From contig JABYQS010000628.1 of assembly GCA_022592435.1 (NCBI GenBank), positions 1 through 16,574 of the forward strand: 16,574 bases of DNA, in the 5' to 3' direction. Below are positions 1 through 9,417 of the stretch, one piece after another. Each line of letters begins with the position of its first letter. Positions within the stretch are counted from its first letter, which is position 1. A model generated the notes under the pieces. The model saw only the letters and a program-made list of their open reading frames with translations. It had not been told where the DNA came from and ran no database searches. Position numbers and translations under genes: made by a program. The stretch comes from Cerioporus squamosus. Its lineage: Eukaryota; Basidiomycota; Agaricomycetes; Polyporales; Polyporaceae.

Positions 1-27
1 TCATCCATCTCTGTCTGCACCTCCTCC

Positions 28-1438
28 ATGGACCCCTTCAATCCATTACTTCCGGCATTGATCGGGGTAGCCCTTCTTATTCTAGCCTATGTCTTCTCTC
101 GCGCAACCACCTCCACCATCAACGACCACCTCCATGCGCCAGAGAACTCAGACTTCTCTGCCAGTACTGCGGTGCGACCGCAATCTGCTACAATTCTAGA
201 TTTTACTCCTCCCGCTCGTAAACATGGCCACAGATACACAGCAAGCATCGGAAGAGTCTTCGACAACCTGCAGCTTGAGAGGTGGGTGCTATGCACTGCA
301 ACTTGGTGCCACCCGCCTCTTACTTACGCGCCCACTACTCAGCGGCTCGTTTATGCGGCCGGATGTCCTTCAAGTGGAGGAAGACTTGCTTCAGCACATT
401 CCTATTGAGCCAGAAGCTTCCTTCGATGCGGTACAGTCAGCTCCCGGTCCCTCCTCCACGGCAGGCCGTTCGTCCGAGCCGGGGGGCGCCTCCACTCCCG
501 GTCGCGCCTCCACTCCCGGTCGCGCCTCTACTCCTACTCGCCCCTCCAACACTGCTCGTGCCTCAGGGCGCGGACGTGCATCTACCCCCGGACCATCTAC
601 GACCTCACGTTTGCGCAAAAGCCCGTTCCTTCAGCCCCCTGCATCTACTTCGCCGCCGGGTACCCCTGCTCGCGCTTTCTCGGCCCCGCCGTCTAGTGCA
701 GCTTTCTTCGGACTGAAGCCCACGGGAGTTACGACCCCTTCTCGCTCGTCGTCTCGCGGACCTCAGTATGTGGCTGTTCACTCTTCCAAGTTTGTACCAG
801 ATTGAGACGGTCACTCGCAGGTCAAGGGTCGTGACCCGCTCTAGTTCGCGCGCGGAGGTTAACCTTGACCCCGCATCGTCACTTTCATCGCACCCTGCTA
901 GGTCACGCCGGCCTAAGATCCGGCTCTACCCGAGGACAACCCGTGTTTGCTCCAAGAACTCGAACCATCTGAACATACTACCCAACGGGGAACGCCCCAA
1001 GATCGCTTACTTCAAGTCTCTCGGCGATGAATGTCTCGCACGTCCACCTCACGCGAAGCTTGTCACGATGGGCCTCAAGGTCGGCGACATCCACATACAC
1101 GTCACACCTACCAGCAAACCACAGCTCTGGCTTTACGGCACATATGGCGGAGAGGATCCTAAGTGGGAAGTGGTCGACCCCGGCTACAAGCGTCCCTTGG
1201 ACGGCAGAAGCCTGTCTCTGACGGCAAATGGGAACCCTTCCTTCGTGGGAGATAACTGGGCCCATAGGATCATGAATGATAACATCAAGAAGGGTGAGTT
1301 GAATGTAGCATTTAAGTGCACGGAGCTAACCCTCCCACAGAGAATCGTAAGGGGAAAGGGCGAGCGGCCGACACCGAAGACGATGGGTCATTGGAGGACG
1401 ATGCCGAAGGGATCCCTCTAGAGAGCGAGGATGACTGA
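28..1438 (+). CDS. Membrane-anchored Ser/Pro-rich hypothetical protein (four exons)
   Basis: I do not recognise this family. The exons I infer are 28-281, 343-765, 821-1293 and 1341-1438, giving 415 aa. The introns of 61, 55 and 47 bp begin GTGGGT, GTATGT and GTGAGT and end in CAG, and each join shifts exactly into the next open frame. Residues 7-24 (LLPALIGVALLILAYVF) are a hydrophobic segment after a short uncharged N-terminus, suggesting a signal anchor. Residues about 110-225 are disordered and Ser/Thr/Pro/Arg-rich, with STPGRA repeats. Residues about 282-380 look folded (GLKVGDIHIHV, QLWLYGTYGGEDPKWEVVDPG) and the tail from 384 is acidic. The start was chosen because the anchor follows it, with a pyrimidine-rich leader before it. 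A shorter start at 224 would skip the first intron and lose the anchor. The SUN-domain gene starts 244 bp downstream on the same strand. The gene model is fairly sure; the function is unknown. Confidence 0.7.
488..541 (+). repeat. 18-bp coding minisatellite, three units
   Basis: Three adjacent 18-bp units lie at 488-505, 506-523 and 524-541. The first two are identical (gcctccactcccggtcgc) and the third has diverged. They keep the reading frame and encode ASTPGR, ASTPGR and ASTPTR, residues about 134-151 of the first gene. Unit number could vary between strains without breaking the frame. Confidence 0.85.
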
Positions 1439-1450
1439 CATGGTCTGTTA

Positions 1451-1460
1451 GTTATATAAC
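1451..1460. promoter_or_regulatory. Palindromic TATA-like site in short intergenic gap
   Basis: GTTATATAAC is a perfect 10-bp palindrome 12 bp after the stop of the first gene and 222 bp before the SUN gene start. It is followed by CGTCA, a half site of the CRE/ATF type. It could be a TATA box for the SUN gene or a 3' processing signal for the upstream gene. This is a motif match only. Confidence 0.25.
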
Positions 1461-1682
1461 GTCACTGTATGATTGCGCACTGGCTATGTATTGAGTATCC
1501 TCATCGCGAGGTCACCATCCCGAGTGCGCATGAAGCTTGAAGTCTGGGCGCTTCTGTTGTACACGGACGCGCTCAAGACGCGCTCCATGGTGGCGCACGA
1601 GCGCTCAGTGTCGTCCCTTTTCTGCCTTTGCTCTACTAAGAGCCACTCCTCGCCGTCTCCTTTCCAATCACTCGAATGAAGC

Positions 1683-2876
1683 ATGGCCACGACCACATCT
1701 GCAGAAGAGCGGAATTACTCGGACATCAGGCGTCGGGCTGGCGGGGATCCTAGCAGTGGTATGTTCTGTGTAGTCGTTCCAAAGACCACATGCTCACTCT
1801 CCCTCCGCATCAGGTTCTCGTCAACTACACGTCCGTTTCGCCCAAGATACTGGCCATAACATTGGCAGTAGCTCTCAGGAGTCGCCAAAAGCCTCCCGTG
1901 TACCCTCGCAAGCCCGTTCAGGGGTACCCAGCGCGAACTCCCCTCCGACCAGTGCGAGGAGGTGGTGGAACACGGGTGGAGTTGTTGTGGTATTGCTGGC
2001 ATTAGCAGGAGCTTCTGCACTGGCCTATTCCATCCTACTGTTGGTAGTGCCTGGTACGCCCGATCTTCCACATATGCTCTCCCTTCTCGGCATACCGAGT
2101 GCCTTATGTTGGGCCCCGATCCTGTGTTCTCGCTCCCAATATTCCGACACTACCCACATCGTTGCTGCCCTTCTCACAAGAGCTCTCCCGATCGGACGGC
2201 ACGATTTCGCATTGCAAGCAGCCGGCGGCATCGTCTTCTCCGACCTCACGTTGTCCGCACATCCTTCCTCATCCGCACACCCTCCCGACAGCGCGATCAG
2301 CGACGACTTCCGATTGACGGGTTGCTGGCGTGTTCCTGGATCTCACCTGCAAATCGGCGTGGTCCTATCTGAGACGATTTACCCGTCGCATTTCACGATC
2401 GACCACACCCCCAAGCTACTAGCCCACGACATCCGCGAAGCCCCGCGCAAGGTCATACTGTGGGGTGTTGTGGATGGGTCCCCGAATCAAGCGACGTACT
2501 CTCATCTCCATGACAATTTGGCGAGCCTGGCTGTCTTCAATCGCTCCGGTCCTCCCATGCACGCTGGTTATATTTTCGTCCCGCTGGCTGTGTCTGAGTA
2601 TGATCCAAGTACTGGACCACATGTGCAGACTTTCCCCGTGCACCCTGAAGTCGTTGAATCCGGTATCGACATTGGATTGGTCGTCCTGGACGTGCTCGGC
2701 AACTGGGGTGCTGATGCGACGGAACTTTGCAGGTTGCGCGTACACGGTAAGTAAGTATCTACCTTACAGTGGCTAGTCTCTCAAACACTGTAGGTACTCC
2801 CCGCGAATCTGCACACCATCTGAGATCCTCGAGGACGCGCTCACGATATGGTCCATCATATCACAAGAAGGCATAG
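1683..2876 (+). CDS. SUN-domain (Sad1/UNC-84) membrane protein, short form
   Basis: Exons 1683-1758, 1814-2746 and 2794-2876 give 363 aa. The introns are 55 and 47 bp and both are in phase 1. Residues about 80-103 form one membrane span (VVVVLLALAGASALAYSILL) after a short basic Ser-rich N-terminus. Residues about 161-337 match the SUN fold: AGGIVFSDLTL near its start, GCWRVPGSHLQIGVVLSETI from residue 195, YPSHFTIDHTPKLLA, APRKVILWGVVDG, and GNWGADATELCRLRVHG at the end. In known SUN proteins this domain lies in the perinuclear or ER lumen and binds KASH peptides to bridge the nuclear envelope; some fungal relatives act in the ER. Only about 55 residues separate the membrane span from the domain, and I see no clear long coiled coil, so this is shorter than Sad1-type proteins. 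The tail of 26 residues after the domain is basic. The ATG sits in a good context (aagcATGgcc). The family is confident; the exact location and partner are inferred. Confidence 0.85.
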
Positions 2877-3239
2877 TCGCGCGCCGCGCGCCGTGCGGTT
2901 TTCCCCAGGTGAGACATTGCGCTTTCTATAGCTCATCAATAATTCAAACCCAATCCCGTAGTGCCTCCCTTGTGTAGTTATACCAGCTTTGTATGGCCTA
3001 TGCGCCTCTCCCGACGAACATCGCTTTTTTCCTTTGTAAAGTGATGAGCCACTGCCGTTGTGAATAAGGCGGTCGACTTTGAATCGCGCAAACCCGCTTT
3101 AAGCAGATACACAAGGTACACTCGCATATCAAGCTGTCCACCCGTCCGCCCCCTGCCCAAACTTCACCCGCTCCGCCTTCGCCCACTACCTTCGCCCGCC
3201 TTTGAGTACATCCCTCCCGTGTTGCTGAGCTCCATACGC
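2877..3239. other. Intergenic region between SUN gene and large P/Q-rich gene
   Basis: These 363 bp hold the 3' end of the SUN gene and the presumed promoter of the next gene. From about 3130 to 3239 the + strand is strongly pyrimidine-rich (CT stretches), as is common in fungal 5' leaders. I see no TATA box, RNA gene or clear repeat. Confidence 0.5.
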
Positions 3240-6200
3240 ATGGCTTCATCTGGCGACAACTCGATAGCAGCCGCAACCCCAGACGCTGGCCCGTCTGTCG
3301 AAGTACCGGCGCAGGCGCCGCCTCCCGTCCCCTCCTCTTCACCGGACGCTGGTTCGTCCTCCGCTCCTCCGCACACCCCTGCCGATCCGTCTGGGGATAC
3401 GAGTGGAGCAGCATCTCCCCCCTCTGCCAACGTCAATCTATCCACTCTGGCAAGCCCACCGCCAGATGGGACTCGACTACCACCACGCCTCAAGAGTCCT
3501 AGCCCTCCTCCTCCATTCAAGGCTGTGAAGAGGCCAAGGGCTGTGGCCGGCAGATTCAAAAACATCAAAGCCCTGCGCACAGAAGACGAGGTAAGATTGA
3601 TGCTTGACTCAACTTATCACGCAAGCTGAGTGCATGGTCAGGAGTCTCGCCCGCGTCCTCTACAGCTCTTGAAGGCCAAGAACAAAGCTCTCTTGCACGC
3701 GCTCACTGAAGACGAGCTCCGCGAGTTGCAAGAGACGTACAGAGAGCAGCAGGAACGTCTGCGCGCTGGGCTCGCACAGGAGTCTACTTCTGAGGACGAT
3801 GAAGGCGACGACGACGGAGACGACTCCGAGACCGAAGGGGAAGAAGAGGCTGATTCTCGCTCCACTACCTCTCGCCATCCTCCTCCAGGGCGCCCTGAAC
3901 CTGCACAGTCTGCGCCAGCTCGTTCGAGCGCACACGATAGTTCCCGTTCTACCTCTAGCCGTCCCCCACCTCAAGGACGAGGGGCTGCGCATCTTGTGAA
4001 GGCCGGTATGTCGGATGCATCGCAAGCGACCCCCGATCGCATCGAACGTCAACTTGCGCAGAACATCCCGAACCCGGACCACGTCCCCAACGTTTCTGAT
4101 GACATCCCTAAGGCAAATACGGCTGTTGAAGTGCCCCATCCTCCTGCTGCCCTGGCTTATCGCGACCGGGAATCCTCCTTGAGCGAGGATGACGATATGG
4201 ATGGAACGGCAGGATCTTACGCAAGAGATGCCATGAACGAGGTGTGTTACGTCCAGAGTTGCAACAGAGTTCCCCGAAACTCATCATGAGTATCATAGGA
4301 TGCCCATTTCGGAACACCTCACTCATACGGCCCCGACAACTATCCGGTAAGCTATCACTTGTATCCCAGTTGGTATCCTGATGTTTACTTGTGCATTCAT
4401 CAGCAAAATCGCGCATATGATAACTATCAACAGCCCACAAACGGCGTGTTCGCTCATCCGGCTCCACACCAGTTGCATGAGCAGCTCCGCCAAGCAGGCC
4501 ACCAAGGAGTCGACACTCATGCAGGTTTCGCACAGGGCGAGGGCGCCCGGTTCCTACCTGCCCCGCAATCGCAAGGTATATATCACGGTGCAGCGCATGG
4601 ACCACAGTACGCCCCGGCTCAACCTGTCCATGACGTGGAGATGCGGGACCACGGCCCGCCGCTTCAACAGTTCCAGCATCAGTCTATGCAACCGCGGCCA
4701 GAGTACTTGTCGCAGGACGCTCTGAGGCGAGGGCCACCTCAAGGCAGGTACGGGGATAGTCCTTTGCAGGGAACACAGCATGGGTCTGGCTCTCAGCACC
4801 ACCCAGTCCCCTCATCGAGTCAGCAGGATCCTGCACAGCGCGGTTACTATATGTCTCACGAACATGACCACACTCAGCACCCGTCTGCGCCGTACCAACC
4901 TCCCGCGCCATATCAACCTCCCGCTCAGTACCAGCCTCCCGCGACGTACCAACCACGCGCGCCCACTCAGCCTCCTGTGCTCTACCAGCATCCCCAGCAG
5001 CAGCAGCCTACTGTTCAGTCTGCTGTGCTTTACGTACCTCCGCAACAACAGCATCCTCATGGTCCGCCCTACCAACATCCTCAGCAGCAGCAAGCTCCTG
5101 CCCACCCTCCTGCGCCCTATCAATTTCCTCAGCAGCAGCAAGCTCCTGCCCACCCTCCTGCGCCATACCAACCTCTTGCACCGCAGAAACAACCACAGCT
5201 CCGTGCACCTCAGCGTCACCATCTTCCAGCGTTGCAACCCCCTGTCGTACGGCCGGATGCTCGTCAGCCGATCGCACCGGCACCGGTGCCCTCTCAAGAG
5301 TTCCGTTTCGAGTACGTCGACCCCACGGAGCCGAAGCGCAAACGAGGACGGCGCAAGGCGCCTGTCGCACTTCCCCCTGTACCGGTTCAGCCACCACCCG
5401 CAATTCCTGCATTTGAGATCCCTCCACCGTCTCAGGAGGCTCGACCAGGAGCATCTCGCGATACCTTGCCAACCTCGGTCGCGTCAACGACGCCGGATGC
5501 ATATGATGCACTGCCATTCCGTGACGAGCTACCGGTCGATAACCCGTCCCCTGTACCCCGAAACCCGACATCTCGCCCTAAGGACACCTCGGGGTCGTCG
5601 GCTCCCGTTGCGAGCTCCTCGAAGACCATCAAAACACGCGCGTCCAAGAAGGCGACGGAGCCTCGTGCACCACCGCCTTATACGAAACCCGCTGCTCCAC
5701 GCGCTTTCGTCCCGACACCCTCAAATGTATCGTCTCGCGCTGCTGAGAAGTCTCCAGCGCGACGCAGGCCTCACCGCCGTCCGGATGTACCTGCTGGGTT
5801 GCGTGATATTATCGATGGCCTTCAGGACCCAGAGGCAAAGAGTGCTCTAGCGCAGTATTTCTTCCCTAGTTCTGACGGTGAAGCGTTAGATGAAGTAAGT
5901 TCGTCTTCCGGTTACATCACGAGCTTCGCTGACTTCCGTAGCCTATGGAGTTGGATGATCCATTCGAACACGGCCTTCCGATGGCAGTTGTGCTCGATAA
6001 GTTCGAAGATGTCGCGCAGCTCGTCCGTGGACAGGCTGAGACGACTCAGAAGTTTCAGTGAGTCTGTCCTCAGGTGATGCCTTCATCGCGTTCACTGATT
6101 ACATGCCACAGGAACGCCATCCAGGACAAGTTACAGCAGGTTCAACAAGACGTAGAAGATATCAAGGGGTCCCGCTTACGGCCCCGGGCCGCAGAGGTTA

Positions 6201-7405
6201 TACAAGCTAGACGCACCGTAAAGTCACCTCGCAAGGCCAAGACTGTGTCGAGAAACGCGCAGATTGAGGCACGCCTTCCTCCTGACTTCCACACGTGGAC
6301 GGGTCAGAAGCAGGCCGTATATATGAGGACGGAGAAGAACCACTTGGATCAACTGGCCGTATGTATGCCTCTGTTGTCAATCATCACGCTCATTCTCACC
6401 CAGTAGCTCAGTTCCACGTGAGAGACCACCTTAGGTTCCGGCTCGACTTCCATGATTGGGAAGACCTCGTCGACAAGCATCCTCCTCTGACAGAAGCACA
6501 GATCGCGGAGTTCAAGAAGCCTGAAACTACTATCTACGACGTCTTCCCCGATAAGAAGTTCCACATCGACTTCGTCAACCACTGGTCGGACTTCCGTTTC
6601 AATGTCGTAGCTCGCGAAGACTTCATCGACAGCTTCCTTCAGGCCATCAAAGATGGGTGGTACTCCAAACCTGCGATCCCCGAGCGTTATCTCGACGACT
6701 TCCATGTCGGTCAGGCTCTGGATACTTTCATGGTGACGTGTCGGAAGGAGTACCGCGCAGTCGTCAACCCGCGGGATCCCAAGAAGGTGGCCGAGCGCGC
6801 GGACAAGACGGCGAAGGCAGGGCGCTGTAGCACGGTACGTTACTCCTACTCTGGCTCCCTGACTATCTCTCAAATGATCCCTCCAGCTGCTACAGTCGCG
6901 TATCAACGTCTGCTCGCGGCGCGACTGGGTTCAGTTTGATCCTCTATGGGATAAATTGGCAGCCTGCCACATGAGCGCAGACGAGACCGACACCGATAGC
7001 AAGCTCGCCAAAGCATACCCTCCCCGATGGTGGATCATCAGGGCCTTCTGGCAGGGCAAAGCATTTCGGAGGTTCGTCCGCAAGTTGGATCGGCACTACC
7101 GTCACGACTGGGCGAGCCCGATTCGATACGGCAAGAAGGGCAAGAGTGGCGGGAATCCTCCTCGGCTTCGCATCAAGAACAAGAAGAATCCCAAGGTCGA
7201 CCTTCGCGATGTACCGAAGGGGTTGTGGCGTAATTGCTACAATCCGGCGTACTTGGCGACCTTGAGGCCCAATGAGCTGCGCAAGCTCGAAATGATCGAC
7301 TCGGACTTCGATTTCACTCTCCCGGAGGAGCCGCTGCAGGGCAACGAGGATGATTCTTCTAGTCCTTCGGACGACGAGGTCGACGAAGTGATGGGCGACT
7401 TGTGA
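3240..7405 (+). CDS. Large Pro/Gln-rich protein with basidiomycete-type C-terminal domain of unknown function (eight exons)
   Basis: Exons 3240-3590, 3642-4241, 4299-4346, 4404-5894, 5942-6057, 6112-6358, 6412-6834 and 6887-7405 give 1264 aa. All seven introns are 47-57 bp with GT/AG ends and all phases close. Residues 1-117 are Pro/Ser/Ala-rich and disordered. Residues about 126-163 look like a coiled coil (ALTEDELRELQETYREQQER), followed by an acidic run to about 187. Residues about 497-596 are YQPPA and YQxPQQQQ repeats. PKRKRGRRK near residue 643 resembles a nuclear localisation signal or AT-hook. Residues about 843-880 form a second coiled coil. Residues 952-1264 are the folded part, with FRLDFHDWEDL, KFHIDFVNHWSDFRFNV, DGWYSKPAIPERYL, CHMSADETD and a basic core before an acidic end. 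I recall a similar arrangement, including an MSxDE motif, in many uncharacterised agaricomycete proteins, often multicopy, but cannot name the family. Role unknown; nuclear location is plausible. The 5' part could be a separate gene, but no stop separates the exons. Confidence 0.7.
5079..5174 (+). repeat. 48-bp direct repeat in coding sequence (two units)
   Basis: Units 5079-5126 and 5127-5174 are nearly identical and in frame. Each encodes a 16-residue PQQQQAPAHPPAPYQ-type unit of the large gene. They lie in a longer run of looser Tyr-Gln-Pro-Pro repeats (about 4893-5190). The pattern suggests recent slippage or unequal exchange within a disordered segment. Confidence 0.85.
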
Positions 7406-7710
7406 CGTTGGGAAATGCATTTGTAAGTTGTGTCATTTAGCTCGGACTAGGCTACCTGGACCCCCCCTATGGATATCATGCATACCAGGACAGCCATCCC
7501 ACGCCGGACAATCCGTAGAAGGTGCGTGTATCGAGGGGATCAGCGAAGTCTCTGCGGATCACACGAGAGCCTTGTTTTCAGTTGAGGGAGACATTCTGCA
7601 AGCTAAGGTCTCGCAGATGTTGTAGGTGCGTCTTTTTGTGGCTTTTTGGTGTATGTCAGCACCCGCGTACACAATTGTGCCCTGCGAGTCTCCTATGCGC
7701 GGATTGCAGA
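7406..7710. other. Intergenic region before tandem array
   Basis: This holds the presumed 3' untranslated region of the large gene and the left flank of the array. No open frame here looks like a protein, and I see no RNA gene. CCCTGCGAG at 7680 also occurs just before the third array unit, so the array's left edge may reach back to about 7680. Confidence 0.45.
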
Positions 7711-7741
7711 AGCCCTCTGCACGCCCTCCCACCCTCCCCGT

Positions 7742-7818
7742 CGACCTGTGTATCTGCGTGGACATGACGAGAGCACACAATGTGTGCTCTTCTCGCGCTC
7801 ACGCCGAGACACAGGTCG
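7742..7818. repeat. 77-bp imperfect palindrome in array unit 1
   Basis: The arms are 38 bp each (7742-7779 and 7781-7818) around a single A at 7780. The inner nine pairs, GAGCACACA and TGTGTGCTC, are perfect, and so are the outer ten (CGACCTGTGT and ACACAGGTCG). About eight mismatches lie between them. It would form a long hairpin in single-stranded DNA or RNA. Confidence 0.85.
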
Positions 7819-8107
7819 TCATCTCGACTATCGGTAGTCGCAGGATCGTCCCCGGTGCTGCACGTGCACGTCCGAACACTTGCGGGTGAGAGCTGAGCTT
7901 GCGCACAGACGGACGCACTGGCGCGACAGGCGCACAGCTGTGTGCATGTTCATTCCAGCGCGACCGTGTGCGCAAACAGCTCTCATTGAGCAGCGCCGTG
8001 GTCGTCCTCACCGGTAGACAGGCAGTGCTGTGTAAAGGTAGCGTCCGCGCAAAGATACTGTGAGCCGTAGGAGCCCTCTGCCGCCACGCCCTCCCACATT
8101 CCCCGTC

Positions 8108-8182
8108 GACCGGTGTCTCTGCGTGAGCACGACGAGAGTGCACAACGTGTGCTTTCCTCGCGCTCACGCCGAGACACAGGTC
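8108..8182. repeat. 75-bp imperfect palindrome in array unit 2
   Basis: The arms are 37 bp each around A8145, at the same place in the unit as in unit 1. Near the centre (GAGTGCACA and CGTGTGCTT) there are five Watson-Crick pairs, three that would be G-U in + strand RNA, and one mismatch. The segment GCGTGAGC pairs perfectly with GCTCACGC. Confidence 0.75.
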
Positions 8183-8504
8183 AACGCCTCGCCAACCCAT
8201 GGTCGCAGCACCATTCCCGCGCAGGTTCGAACACCCATGGAGGGAGGGGTGAGAGCTGAGCTTGCACACAGACGGACGCACTGGCGCGACAGGTGCCCAG
8301 CTGTGCGCTCCAGCGCGACCGTCTGTTAAGCGCAACCGCCTGTGCGCGACCGTGTATGCGCAAACAGCTCTCGCTGAGCAGCGCTGTGGTCGTCCACACA
8401 CGTAGACACACAGAGCTGCGTAGACGTATCGTCTGCACAAGCATGGGCTGCACGCAGACCCTGCGAGCCGTAGAGCCCTCTGCACGCCCTCCCACCCTCC
8501 CCAT

Positions 8505-8572
8505 CGACCTGTGTATCTGCGTGAACACGACAAGAGCGCACGACGTGTGCTCTTCTCACAAGACACAGGTCG
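8505..8572. repeat. 68-bp imperfect palindrome in array unit 3
   Basis: The left arm is 8505-8542 and the right arm 8544-8572, around A8543. The right arm lacks about nine bases present in unit 1. The inner nine positions (GAGCGCACG and CGTGTGCTC) hold eight Watson-Crick pairs and one G-U type pair. The outer CGACCTGTGT and ACACAGGTCG match perfectly. Confidence 0.75.
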
Positions 8573-8684
8573 TCATCACGACTACTGGTAGTTGCAGGAT
8601 CGTCCCCGGTGCTGCACGCGCACGTCCGAACGCTCGCGGAGGGAAGGGTGAGAGCTGAGCGCTGAGCTTGCACACAGACGGAGA

Positions 8685-9205
8685 GTACTTGAGTAGCCGT
8701 AGCATTAGCTCTAGCATGGGCAGCACAAGCCCGTGCTTTGTCCTCTGCTAGCCTGAATGCTGCGCGCACTTGCTGCACCGACGAACGCTAGTCGCGAGCT
8801 GAGTACGCGATGTTCACGTCCTCGGAGAGAGTTGCACTCGTCAGAGTGCGCAGCGCACATGGGAGCGCGTAGGCTGACCTACGCCCATAGCATCAGGAGC
8901 ACAAGTCGCGCAGCGGCGCCCGTATGCGCCCACCTGCGCTCGTCTGTGCGCCTGTAGCCCTTTTGTGCATCGAGTTGCGCGTTTGCGCTCATCTCAGCAC
9001 GTCTGCGCCCGGTTGCGCGCTTCTGTGCCCGGTTTCGCGCTTCTGCGCACATAAGTTCATCCCATTCTTTGTTGCTCAAATGCAACCTTTCTCAACCATT
9101 TCTTATATCAGTTTAGTTATCCTTTCGGGTCGGCTTCCACTTCGGAGGATATAGTGGGGAAAGGAGACCTTTCGAGCCACCTTCAGGGCCCATGGAAGGG
9201 CGAAG
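8685..9205. other. GCGC-rich non-coding stretch
   Basis: From 8685 to about 9050 the DNA is dense in TGCGC and GCGCA words, with a small hairpin (GCACT...AGTGC) near 8834. After 9055 the composition shifts abruptly to AT-richer sequence with CCTTTC and GAAAGG words. No open frame looks like a real protein. Confidence 0.5.
9003..9049 (+). repeat. 20-bp tandem repeat, about 2.3 units
   Basis: The units CTGCGCCCGGTTGCGCGCTT (9003-9022) and CTGTGCCCGGTTTCGCGCTT (9023-9042) differ at two positions, and CTGCGCA starts a third. It ends a longer tract (about 8910-9050) built from looser TGCGCY words. Confidence 0.75.
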
Positions 9206-9417
9206 AAAGGTAACCTTTTACCAGGATATTCTTCGCGAGCAAAAGTTAACCTTTCTCTTACAGTTCTCGCATGCGGATTTAAGACGTGATTGTGGACTTA
9301 TCGCTTACAATGAAATGCACAAGAAAGGAGTTACAACATCACTGCAGAAAGGCCAATGAAGGGGAAGCCTTTCCTCTCCCTTTCAACGCCGATGAAATGC
9401 ACGACTAAGGTAACCCT
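9206..9417. promoter_or_regulatory. Three AGGTAACC-like boxes upstream of copper ATPase gene
   Basis: Similar words occur at 9206-9218 (AAAGGTAACCTTT, six complementary bases around one A), 9242-9254 (AAAGTTAACCTTT) and 9407-9417 (AAGGTAACCCT). GATGAAATGCAC-like words also recur at about 9310 and 9391. They lie 430-640 bp upstream of the ATPase start. They may be transcription factor sites or remnants of an old repeat. They do not match a copper-response element I know. Confidence 0.3.

Larger units (their letters stand above)
7711..8684 (+). repeat. Tandem array of 361-402 bp units (two full, one partial)
   Basis: Each unit begins with AGCCCTCTGC, at 7711, 8072 and 8474, so the spacings are 361 and 402 bp. 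Shared blocks occur in the same order: a CCCTCCCAC box, a long palindrome, ACACAGGTC, GGTGAGAGCTGAGCTTG with CACAGACGGA, then in the first two units GCGCAAACAGCTCTC, TGAGCAGCGC and GTGGTCGTCC. The third unit stops after the CACAGACGGA block near 8684. The copies carry many substitutions and small gaps, so the array is not very recent. No frame is conserved between units, which argues against coding. Confidence 0.85.

Noticed and set aside
224..805. Unspliced 193-aa reading from an ATG at 224
   Set aside because: Splicing out 282-342 joins the membrane-anchor exon at 28 into the same downstream frame, and splicing out 766-820 continues it past the stop at 803-805. The spliced model explains more.
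4780..5850. 356-codon + strand frame rich in Arg, His, Leu and Ser
   Set aside because: It overlaps the main exon of the large gene in another frame. The frame with YQPP repeats joins cleanly to its neighbouring exons; this one does not.
3240..7405. Splitting the large gene into two genes near 4300-4400
   Set aside because: The 48-bp exon at 4299-4346 has good splice signals on both sides and keeps the frame. No promoter-like gap exists. Transcript data could still overturn this.
7799..8566. 255-codon open frame on the - strand across the tandem array
   Set aside because: It runs through repeat units in different frames, is very rich in Arg, Cys and Ser, and matches no family. It is a by-product of GC-rich DNA with few stops.
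7711..8684. CRISPR-like array
   Set aside because: The units are 361-402 bp with no short repeat and spacer pattern, and the genome is eukaryotic.
9068..9078. TTGTTGCTCA as a copper-response element (yeast Mac1 type TTTGCTC)
   Set aside because: The match is inexact, single, and nearly 800 bp from the start codon.
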